Source: a virus. Taken from it: 26,212 nt of DNA. A program made the translations under genes and the position numbers. Where the stretch lies: positions 1-26,212 of the IMG/VR virus record IMGVR_UViG_3300024346_008868. One strand, 5' to 3'. Of the stretch, positions 1 through 7,313 are shown piece after piece (positions within the stretch are counted from its first letter, which is position 1; each line of letters opens with the position of its first letter). Under the pieces are notes generated by a model. That model was not told the DNA's origin and did no database searches. It was given only the letters and a program-made list of their open reading frames with translations.

Positions 1-1053
1 CATATTGATTATTGGATTGTATGTGATACAGGATCAACAGATAAAACTTGTGAAATTATTAGGAAATTTTTTGAAGAAAAAGGAATACCTGGTGAATTAC
101 ATATTGATGAATGGGTAGGTTATGACCATAATAAAACATTAATGATGAAAAGGGCTAAAGATAAAGCCGATTATGTTTTACACTTAGACGCTGATGATTT
201 ATTAATTAATGATTTAGAATTTACTAAAGATGATATAGGAGGGGATGCTTATTATATAAATGTAATTCGTGGAGAATTTAAATATAAAGCTTTTATTATT
301 TTTAATAATAGATTAACTTGGAGATTTTGTGGTGTTGCTCATACCATTATAAAATGCGAAGAAAAAGAACATTATTCTACAAAAGATATAACAAATAGAA
401 ATCATTATGTTTCATCAGAAGGAATTGGTTCAAGAGCTTTTGATCCAAATAAGTTCTTATACGATGCTGAAAAACTAAAAAAACAATTTTTTGATACTTT
501 ATTGTCTGATCCTGATAATTTAAATAGTAGGTCAGTTTTTTACACAGCTCAAAGTTACCAAGATTCTGGAATGTATGATGAGGCAATTAAATGGTATCGA
601 CTATATACAAAATTAAATAATAGCTGGATTGAAGAACTTTTTGAATCACATATGAGAATTGCTATTTGTATGATGAAACTTAACTATGGTCTAACCGAGA
701 TTGAAAGAGAAATGTCAATTGCTCTTAACTTATGTGCCGACAGGGCTGAACCAAACTTCCATATTGGAAAATATTGTAATCAAATGGGTGAATTTGAAAA
801 AGGATATTCATATTTAAAAACAGCAAAATCTAAAAACCTTAATAGTGTAAAAGAAAAATATATTTTATTTATTCAAGAAAATATGTACGGAGATTATAAC
901 AATGATGAATTATCAGTATCTTGTTTCTGGACAAAAAGATTTGAAGAAGGTTACCAATATTTGTTAGAAATACTAAATGATTTTAGATTTGAAAGTCAAA
1001 AAGAAAGATTATTAACTAATCAAAAACATTTTCAAGACAATTTTACTTTTTAA
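1..1053 (+). CDS. Family 2 glycosyltransferase with TPR-like C-terminus (5' truncated)
   Basis: The frame is open from base 1, so the true start lies outside the window; the first internal ATG (142) is not the start. Bases 25-42 encode DTGSTD, the nucleotide-binding signature of family 2 (GT-A fold) glycosyltransferases, and bases 187-198 encode DADD, the metal and sugar-nucleotide binding DxD motif. After about base 530 the protein becomes helical, with repeated Tyr/Ala patterns (AQSYQDSGMYDEAIKWY) that look like TPR repeats, often found behind this GT2 domain. It should move a sugar from a nucleotide donor to an unknown acceptor in the cytoplasm. It is followed after 9 bases by the next sugar gene, so it probably belongs to the same operon. 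The family is clear; the donor and acceptor cannot be read from the sequence. Confidence 0.85.
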   Translation, partial: HIDYWIVCDTGSTDKTCEIIRKFFEEKGIPGELHIDEWVGYDHNKTLMMKRAKDKADYVLHLDADDLLINDLEFTKDDIGGDAYYINVIRGEFKYKAFIIFNNRLTWRFCGVAHTIIKCEEKEHYSTKDITNRNHYVSSEGIGSRAFDPNKFLYDAEKLKKQFFDTLLSDPDNLNSRSVFYTAQSYQDSGMYDEAIKWYRLYTKLNNSWIEELFESHMRIAICMMKLNYGLTEIEREMSIALNLCADRAEPNFHIGKYCNQMGEFEKGYSYLKTAKSKNLNSVKEKYILFIQENMYGDYNNDELSVSCFWTKRFEEGYQYLLEILNDFRFESQKERLLTNQKHFQDNFTF

Positions 1054-1062
1054 TTTATACAT

Positions 1063-2220
1063 ATGTCCATTTATATTATTACTCCATGCTCTAGGATCCA
1101 ATCCCTCCATGAGATTTCTAAAACTATACCCAAAGAATGTATTTGGGTTATTGTTTATGATTCCAATTATAATGATCAAATATTACCATACGGTGATATA
1201 ATTTTAAGACCAAAAAACATAAGAGGTAATTATGGGAAACCACATATAAATTATGCTTTAGATGTATTAAAACTAAAAGATTCAGACTGGTTATACGTTC
1301 TAGACGATGATAATATTATTCATCCAGATTGGTATGAAACCATATCTTCAGTTTGTAGTGATAGATATAATATTTTAAGTTGGGGACAATTATGGAATGA
1401 TGGTACAATAAGACTAAAACCAACAGAGCATATGGTGTTTCGAGCAGTCGATCAAGCAAGCTACATGTGGAGATTTGGATTTAATCCAGTAGCTAGATTT
1501 GATGAAAATTATTTTGGAGATGGCAAGTTTGTTGAAAAATTAGGTCAAAAATCCCATCTAATTGATAAATATATTAGCTACTATAACTATCTCTCCCTAG
1601 AATCATTTACAGAGGAAGAAAAATTAGATTTTAGTGCTGGGACTCCAAAAAATAACAATAATTCTACTATGGATTTTAATAAAAATAATTTACTGACGGC
1701 CCAAGATGCCATGAATTTATCAAGGATAGAACAACTTGACTATTCAACTATTAACACAACTGATGTATCTCACATCAAAGAAATCTATTTAAAATCTATA
1801 AAATACAGAGGAGGAACTGCCTGTGAGGTTGGTAGCTTAGGTGGTCAAGGCACACTCTCGTTATGCTTAGCTGGACTTGATGTAACCTCATATGATAATG
1901 ATGGACACAAAGGATTTAAAGATAAACGAGAAACTTTGTGTAAAGATTTTAATGTTAATTGGATTGTTCAAGAAGGACTTTATGCCTTAACTGATGATGT
2001 AAAATATGATGTTGTATTCCATGACTCATATCACTTTGAAGAGGTAATTCCTGAATTGGTAGCATTTTGGTTTTATAAAGTTAAAAATAAAGGAATGTTA
2101 ATTGTTCATGATGTTGAAACTTTTAGTCATGAAAGATTTATGTTTTTAATTGGTAATCCAAGATTTGAAAGAACAAAAGATATTCATGGTAGAGAACTTG
2201 GAACATATTATAAAAATTAA
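1063..2220 (+). CDS. Bifunctional GT-A glycosyltransferase-like / SAM methyltransferase fusion
   Basis: This 385-residue protein appears to join two enzymes. Residues 1 to about 190 begin with a Rossmann-like strand (YIITPCSR) and contain DDD at 81-83 inside LYVLDDDN, the metal-binding pattern of GT-A glycosyltransferases. RFDENYFGDG near 150 is where such enzymes carry their catalytic acid. After an Asn-rich linker at about 195-210, residues 250-385 resemble a class I methyltransferase: EVGS at 255-258 fits the glycine-rich SAM loop, YDND follows one strand later, and VVFHDSYHFE and LIVHDVE fit later strands of the Methyltransf_24 type. The stop codon overlaps the next start by one base (TAATG), implying coupled translation. 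The GT call is fairly secure and the methyltransferase call good; that one chain does both steps on one glycan is inference. Confidence 0.7.
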   Translation: MSIYIITPCSRIQSLHEISKTIPKECIWVIVYDSNYNDQILPYGDIILRPKNIRGNYGKPHINYALDVLKLKDSDWLYVLDDDNIIHPDWYETISSVCSDRYNILSWGQLWNDGTIRLKPTEHMVFRAVDQASYMWRFGFNPVARFDENYFGDGKFVEKLGQKSHLIDKYISYYNYLSLESFTEEEKLDFSAGTPKNNNNSTMDFNKNNLLTAQDAMNLSRIEQLDYSTINTTDVSHIKEIYLKSIKYRGGTACEVGSLGGQGTLSLCLAGLDVTSYDNDGHKGFKDKRETLCKDFNVNWIVQEGLYALTDDVKYDVVFHDSYHFEEVIPELVAFWFYKVKNKGMLIVHDVETFSHERFMFLIGNPRFERTKDIHGRELGTYYKN

Positions 2221-3455
2221 TGAACCCAACAAATTGTGATACTTTAATTATTGGTGCTGGAATAACAGGACTTTCATTAGCTTCTTTTTTAGATACTGAT
2301 GATTATCTAATTGTTGAAAGGGATTCTGAGGTTGGGGGGTATTGCAAAACAATAATTAGAAATGGGTTTGTTTGGGACTACTCAGGACACTTCTTTCACT
2401 TTAATAATCAAGAAATTAAAGATTATGTATTAGAGAATATTGAGTGTGACGTAGTTACAGTTAACAAAAAAAGTCACATATATTATAAAAACCGATATAT
2501 AGATTTTCCATTTCAAAACAACATAGACCAATTACCAACAGATGAGTTTGTTGAGTGTTTATATGACCTAAAAAACACGGGAAATGGTGAAGTTAATACA
2601 TTCACAGATTTTGTTAAAAACACGTTAGGAGAGTCAATTTGTGATAAGTTTATAATACCATATAATGAAAAGTTATATGCTTGTGATTTAAATAATTTAG
2701 ACTATGATGCGATGGGAAGGTTCTTTCCAAAACCAACAAATTTTAATGATTTACTTACCCAACTAAAAAACAAAAATAAGACCGAATCTTACAATGATAC
2801 ATTCATATACCCAACAGGTGGCAGTGTTGAATTTGTTAAATCATTACTTAAACGAGTAAATCAAGATAATATTTTATTAAATACTGAAATTATTAATATT
2901 GACCTTAAAAATAAAATAGCTCAAACAAATACCGGATACATCAAGTTTAATAAATTGGTGAATACAATGCCGTTTGATACCTTTATGAAATTGACAGGTG
3001 AGAAAATTAATAATCTTTCATCAAATAAAGTAGTTGTATTTAATTTAGGATTTAATAAGTTAACTGACATCAGTTCAAATTGGGTGTATTATCCTAATGA
3101 TGAAATATTCTACAGAGTTGGATTTTATAATAATATATTTAAAACCGATAAGATGAGTTTGTATGTTGAAATTGGTATGGATAAAAATCAAGAAGTTGAT
3201 GAACAAATTTTATTAAAAAAGATACTAGAAGACTTAAAAAAATCAGGTGTAATTGTTAATCAAAAATTAATAGACCATCAAATGATTATTATGAATCCAG
3301 CGTATGTTCACATCACAAAAGAATCAAAAGAAATTTATAATGACTGGTGTGAAAAAAATAATCCAAACGGTTTATTTTCTATTGGTAGATATGGTTCTTG
3401 GACATATTGTTCTATTGAGGATAATATTATACAAGCAAAAAATTTGTTAGTATAA
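2220..3455 (+). CDS. FAD-dependent UDP-galactopyranose mutase-like oxidoreductase
   Basis: The 411-residue protein opens with a dinucleotide-binding fold: IIGAGITGLSLASFL at about residues 10-24 (GxGxxG), then an acidic strand end (IVERDSEVGG) that would bind the FAD ribose. SGHFFHF near residue 55 resembles the histidine-rich stretch after the first strands of UDP-galactopyranose mutases. IPYNEKLYACDLNNLD and MGRFFPKP in the middle are typical of the amine-oxidase/mutase-like flavoproteins found in surface polysaccharide clusters. The C-terminus (SIGRYGSWTYCSIEDNI) fits the last FAD-contacting segment. True mutases convert UDP-Galp to UDP-Galf; this protein may do that or a related sugar ring or redox step. 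It overlaps the upstream gene by one base. The flavoprotein class is certain; the mutase reaction is plausible only. Confidence 0.7.
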   Translation: MNPTNCDTLIIGAGITGLSLASFLDTDDYLIVERDSEVGGYCKTIIRNGFVWDYSGHFFHFNNQEIKDYVLENIECDVVTVNKKSHIYYKNRYIDFPFQNNIDQLPTDEFVECLYDLKNTGNGEVNTFTDFVKNTLGESICDKFIIPYNEKLYACDLNNLDYDAMGRFFPKPTNFNDLLTQLKNKNKTESYNDTFIYPTGGSVEFVKSLLKRVNQDNILLNTEIINIDLKNKIAQTNTGYIKFNKLVNTMPFDTFMKLTGEKINNLSSNKVVVFNLGFNKLTDISSNWVYYPNDEIFYRVGFYNNIFKTDKMSLYVEIGMDKNQEVDEQILLKKILEDLKKSGVIVNQKLIDHQMIIMNPAYVHITKESKEIYNDWCEKNNPNGLFSIGRYGSWTYCSIEDNIIQAKNLLV

Positions 3456-3494
3456 ACTTGGTTATTTAAAATAATTATATTATATTATCCATCA

Positions 3495-3502
3495 TATTTA
3501 TA
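3495..3502 (+). promoter_or_regulatory. TATTTATA box upstream of the second sugar-gene block
   Basis: TATTTATA lies 20 bases before the ATG at 3523, in a 67-base gap between two sugar genes. The same box (TATTTATA or TATTTATC) occurs in six further intergenic gaps of the window. The surroundings are A/T only, so this single copy could be chance; the recurrence is the evidence. It suggests that genes from 3523 onward have their own promoter, shared in type with the tail genes. Confidence 0.45.
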
Positions 3503-3522
3503 ATAAATAAGGTTTACATTTA

Positions 3523-4518
3523 ATGAAGGATTTAATTTTAATCACGGCTTATTGTCCAACACCAGAAAAAAGAAAAATACTACATGATTTAGTAATTGGA
3601 CTACAACCTATTAAAAAAGATTTTGATTTAATGGTTGTTAGTCATACTCCTATTTCATCTGATGTTCAAGAACATGTTAATTGGGCTATATATGATGAAG
3701 ATAATGAATTATTAACAGGATGGGAATATCAAAATCAACCATGGTTCCACCCAGATAACAAATTAATTCAATCTGTCTTTTTTGGAAAAGGAAATACATA
3801 CCTTCCTGTCCATAAACAATTAATTACTGGTTATTCATTAGCTAAAACGTTTGGATATGAAAAAATCCAATGTATAGAATATGATGCTTATTATCAAGAT
3901 TTTACTGAATTTTATGATAACTCAAAAGCATTAGATAAATATGATGCTATTTTATATACCAAAGAAAATGGATATGGTGAAATTAATATTCAATTTGGTT
4001 TAGGACATTTTCACGCTACTAAAATTTCATCATTAGATAAAAGAGCTTTTAACTATAATCGAGAAGAAATGATGGAGGAAATACTTGATTCTAAATCTAA
4101 AACTACTGAAAAAAGAACTCAAGATATTTACACATCTAATAACAATAAAGTTTTATTTAAAGACCATTCATTATTATTAACAGGAGGAAATAAAGTTAGA
4201 TTAGTTAATTTTCATGCTTTAGATCTTGAAATACAATGGGCTGTTCCATACTATAACCAATATACAGATGAAATTGATTTCGTAGCATGGAATGAAGATA
4301 GAGATTATCCTTCAAAAGTAATTGTTATTGTAAATGATAATAAATTATTTGATTTTTCATTAGGTGGTAAATTTCATTGGTCTACTAAATCTTTAGGTAA
4401 ATTTAATGATATTAATACTATTACAGTAATAGTAAACAATAAACTAAAAAACCACATTGAATTAAATGATTCAAATAGGAAACTATTTAAACAAACTAAC
4501 TTTATAAAATATGATTGA
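3523..4518 (+). CDS. GT-A-like glycosyltransferase-family protein, paralogue of the gene at 6395
   Basis: I do not recognise a named family with certainty. The 331-residue protein starts with ILITAYCPTPEKRKILHDL and is clearly related in its first 130 residues to the protein at 6395-7312 (ALITSFCNTEEKLKVLHDN). Both have a short acidic motif at the same place: EYDAYY at 119-124 here, DYD at 118-120 there. That position and the preceding hydrophobic strand fit the DxD metal site of GT-A glycosyltransferases, though here the first Asp is Glu. The last 90 residues are beta-rich (IVIVNDNKLFDFSL, ITVIVNN) and unlike the paralogue. It lies directly behind a TATTTATA box and overlaps the next gene by 8 bases. 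A sugar-transfer role is inferred from the motif and the cluster. Confidence 0.55.
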   Translation: MKDLILITAYCPTPEKRKILHDLVIGLQPIKKDFDLMVVSHTPISSDVQEHVNWAIYDEDNELLTGWEYQNQPWFHPDNKLIQSVFFGKGNTYLPVHKQLITGYSLAKTFGYEKIQCIEYDAYYQDFTEFYDNSKALDKYDAILYTKENGYGEINIQFGLGHFHATKISSLDKRAFNYNREEMMEEILDSKSKTTEKRTQDIYTSNNNKVLFKDHSLLLTGGNKVRLVNFHALDLEIQWAVPYYNQYTDEIDFVAWNEDRDYPSKVIVIVNDNKLFDFSLGGKFHWSTKSLGKFNDINTITVIVNNKLKNHIELNDSNRKLFKQTNFIKYD

Positions 4519-5443
4519 ATTTATTGAATTTAATTCTGAAAAAACAGGAATTAAATTTTTGTCCCATTTTTCTACCCCAAAAACAGTAACTCTTCTTGTA
4601 TCAGATGGTTATACTGGTCTTAATTTATGGAAAGATAAAATTACAATATCCCCAAATTTTTATTATCATTTTAATGCCCAAATTTTCTCATCAGAAAGAC
4701 AATTTGAAATATTTGATGAATATGAAAATGAAAAATTATTTTCTGTTTTTTTAAAATTAAATAATTATCCTTCAATAGAAAAGATTGATAAATTAAAAAT
4801 TTTAAAATCCTATAAATATAATTCATTTGAACAGGGTGCTGGATTACCTGTATTTGAAATTTTTTTAAATAAAGAATATGAAAATGAAACCGTAAAAATC
4901 CAAGAAGGGGATATAGTTTTTGATATTGGAGCTAATATAGGTATATTCAGTTTATATTCAATATGTAATTTAGCTAAAGAAATACATTGTTTTGAACCTG
5001 GAGAAAAACAGTTTAATGCCATAAAAAATAATTTGAGTAGTAAATTTAATAATTTATATGCTAATAATTTAGCTGTTACAAAAAATAAAGGAACTACAAA
5101 ATTTTACTTAAATAATTCTTCTGTAACTAATAGCACTTTTGCTAAATTATCTGACAATTATATAGAAGTAGAAACTATTGATATAGAAACTTATGTTAAT
5201 AATAATAATATTTTAAAAATAGATTATTTAAAAATAGATTGTGAAGGGGGAGAATATGAAATAATAGAATTCATAAGTGAAAATTTTTTAAAAGAAAAAA
5301 TAAATAAAATATGTTTAGAAGTTCATATTTTTAAAAATGAAGATAATTTAAAATTAGAAAAATTGATAAATAAATTACATAAATGTGGTTTTATAGTAGA
5401 TAAAAAAGGAAACATGCTTTATTGTAAAAATATAATTTTCTAA
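4511..5443 (+). CDS. FkbM-type SAM-dependent methyltransferase (copy 1 of a tandem pair)
   Basis: The 310-residue protein has a beta-rich N-terminal domain of about 95 residues and an FkbM methyltransferase domain. FDIGANIGIFS (Asp at residue 138) is the SAM-binding loop, IHCFEPGEKQF carries the acidic residue that holds the ribose, and IDYLKIDCEGGEYEII near 245 is the signature after strand 4 of the FkbM family. Known FkbM enzymes O-methylate hydroxyls of sugars or polyketides, so a glycan-capping role fits the neighbours. The N-terminal domain (SDGYTGLNLW) also occurs in the next gene but not in the third FkbM gene at 10495. It overlaps the upstream gene by 8 bases. The coding sequence is extremely A/T-rich, with one 60-base stretch (5281-5340) holding only six G or C. 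Confidence 0.85.
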   Translation: MIEFIEFNSEKTGIKFLSHFSTPKTVTLLVSDGYTGLNLWKDKITISPNFYYHFNAQIFSSERQFEIFDEYENEKLFSVFLKLNNYPSIEKIDKLKILKSYKYNSFEQGAGLPVFEIFLNKEYENETVKIQEGDIVFDIGANIGIFSLYSICNLAKEIHCFEPGEKQFNAIKNNLSSKFNNLYANNLAVTKNKGTTKFYLNNSSVTNSTFAKLSDNYIEVETIDIETYVNNNNILKIDYLKIDCEGGEYEIIEFISENFLKEKINKICLEVHIFKNEDNLKLEKLINKLHKCGFIVDKKGNMLYCKNIIF

Positions 5444-5457
5444 AATATAAAACATAC

Positions 5458-6393
5458 GTGATAATATTTAAAGAATTTATAGATAATAAAAAAGGAATCC
5501 AATTCGAATCCTTAGAACCCCTAAATATTATTATTAAAATAATAGATGGGTATACAGGGCTTTGTTCATATCAAGAAAAAATGTATGTTAAACCTAATAT
5601 CATTTATTATTTTTCCCACCCAGTAGAAATATATCATAGAAGATTTGAAATATGGGATGATGAGTTAAAAACAATGTATTTAAAAATAGATTCTACATTA
5701 AATGAATCTATAAATTTAAAATATTTAGATAAATATAATGTATTAAAAGATTATAAATACAACAACCCCCAAGATAAAGACCCTGCTCTTTCATTATATG
5801 AAATATTTATCACTAAAATATATGATAAATTTTTTGAAGTAAACAAAGGAGATGTTGTTGTTGATATTGGAGGGAATTTAGGATTATTTTCATACTATTC
5901 ATTATGTAAAGGAGCTAAACAAGTTTATTGTTTTGAACCCTCACCTCAATCTTATAATTGTATAAATGAAAATTTTAATTTCCTTAATTTAATAGTTGAA
6001 CAATCAGCTGTAGGGGCTAAAGATGGTGAAGTAACTTTTAATATTAATCCTGAAAGTTCTATTAATTCTTCTATGTTTGCTAGTGATGAAAATAGTCAAA
6101 CAATTACCTGTAAGTCTATTAATCTTAACAATTATATAAAAAATAATAATATAGAAAAAATTGACTATCTTAAAATAGATTGTGAGGGAGCAGAGTATGA
6201 AATTATTGAAAGTTTAGACGAACATTACCTAACTAATAATATTAATAAAATATGTTTAGAGTATCATTTAAATAAAAACGGCGAAATCCATACTATTTTA
6301 AATAAATTAAAAAAATGTGGTTTTAATGTTAATTTTGAATATGGAGACTATCAGATTAATGATGAATTAGGAATAATATATGCTCATAAATAA
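5458..6393 (+). CDS. FkbM-type SAM-dependent methyltransferase (copy 2 of a tandem pair)
   Basis: This 311-residue paralogue of the preceding gene matches it over the full length. The N-terminal domain has IDGYTGLCSY where copy 1 has SDGYTGLNLW. The SAM loop is VDIGGNLGLFS (Asp 136), the ribose-binding strand is YCFEPSPQSY, and the family signature is IDYLKIDCEGAEYEII. I take the GTG at 5458 as start because no in-frame ATG is near and the translated start (MIIFKEF) lines up with copy 1 (MIEFIEF). The arrangement points to an in-place gene duplication followed by strong divergence. The likely role is O-methylation of a sugar, perhaps at a different position or on a different sugar from copy 1. 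Confidence 0.85.
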   Translation: MIIFKEFIDNKKGIQFESLEPLNIIIKIIDGYTGLCSYQEKMYVKPNIIYYFSHPVEIYHRRFEIWDDELKTMYLKIDSTLNESINLKYLDKYNVLKDYKYNNPQDKDPALSLYEIFITKIYDKFFEVNKGDVVVDIGGNLGLFSYYSLCKGAKQVYCFEPSPQSYNCINENFNFLNLIVEQSAVGAKDGEVTFNINPESSINSSMFASDENSQTITCKSINLNNYIKNNNIEKIDYLKIDCEGAEYEIIESLDEHYLTNNINKICLEYHLNKNGEIHTILNKLKKCGFNVNFEYGDYQINDELGIIYAHK

Positions 6394-6394
6394 A

Positions 6395-7312
6395 ATGAAA
6401 AAAATTGCTCTAATAACTAGTTTTTGTAATACTGAAGAAAAACTTAAAGTGTTACATGATAATGTAAAAACAATAAAAGATTTAGGGTTAGATGTGATGG
6501 TATTTTCGCATTTTCAACTTCCAAAAAATATTAATAATCTTATAGATTATACTATAATTTCAAAGGAAAATCCTATAATTACTTGGCCCGAAAAAACTAT
6601 CAATCATTGGATTTCAATCCCACACAAAACCTTTAGGTATGATATGGCTACAAGTTTAGTTGATTATGGTTATGCTGTTTTAAATCAAATAAAACGAATG
6701 GCTTCTTTAGCGTTATCTATGGATTATGATTCTTTTTTTATTATAGATTATGATCTTAATATTACAAACTATGTAAAAAGTGTTTTATTAGATAATAAAA
6801 AAAATAGTTTTTTTCCTGCTAAAAATGTAAATGGTGAGACATGGCTAATAGGATTACGTTTAATCTCTTTAGATAGAGAACATTTAACTAGGTTTAAAAA
6901 TTTAATTACTAAAGAAAGTTATTTATTTAATAGTACAGATGTTGCTGAATCCTGGCTTCATAAAGCTATAAATTTTATCCCAGGAATTATTGAAGGTGAG
7001 CCTTTAGAAGATTTAATTTATAATTATAGTAATGTAGATTTTTTTGATCAATCTATAATAAAAGGGTTAAAATTATTTATACACAAAATCCCTAATAATG
7101 AACTTAAATTAATTTTTTATGATTTTGAAGAAATAAAAAATTTTATAATAAAAACAGAAGATTTTGAATATGAATATAATGTTGAAAAATGGGAGGAAAT
7201 AAATTTACCTTATAAAGAATATACTTCTTTTATTGTATTTTATGAAGAAAAAGAATATGATTTTACTGATATAATTTCTAAAATTATCTTTAATACATTT
7301 ATAAAACAATAA
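6395..7312 (+). CDS. GT-A-like glycosyltransferase-family protein, paralogue of the gene at 3523
   Basis: The 305-residue protein begins MKKIALITSFCNTEEKLKVL, aligning with the start of the protein at 3523 (MKDLILITAYCPTPEKRKIL). That is why I choose the ATG at 6395 rather than the in-frame ATG at 6380, which would overlap the upstream gene. FFIIDYDLN has Asp 118 and Asp 120 after a hydrophobic strand, a proper DxD motif, so this copy keeps the metal site that the paralogue shows as Glu-Tyr-Asp. The middle (ETWLIGLRLISLDREHL) and C-terminus are divergent. One base separates its stop from the next ATG region. The sugar donor and acceptor are unknown, and no named family is assigned. Confidence 0.55.
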   Translation: MKKIALITSFCNTEEKLKVLHDNVKTIKDLGLDVMVFSHFQLPKNINNLIDYTIISKENPIITWPEKTINHWISIPHKTFRYDMATSLVDYGYAVLNQIKRMASLALSMDYDSFFIIDYDLNITNYVKSVLLDNKKNSFFPAKNVNGETWLIGLRLISLDREHLTRFKNLITKESYLFNSTDVAESWLHKAINFIPGIIEGEPLEDLIYNYSNVDFFDQSIIKGLKLFIHKIPNNELKLIFYDFEEIKNFIIKTEDFEYEYNVEKWEEINLPYKEYTSFIVFYEEKEYDFTDIISKIIFNTFIKQ

Positions 7313-7313
7313 T

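Noticed and set aside
6380-6394. Start of the GT-like gene at the ATG at 6380
   Set aside because: The paralogue at 3523 aligns from the Met encoded at 6395, and the earlier ATG lies inside the preceding gene.
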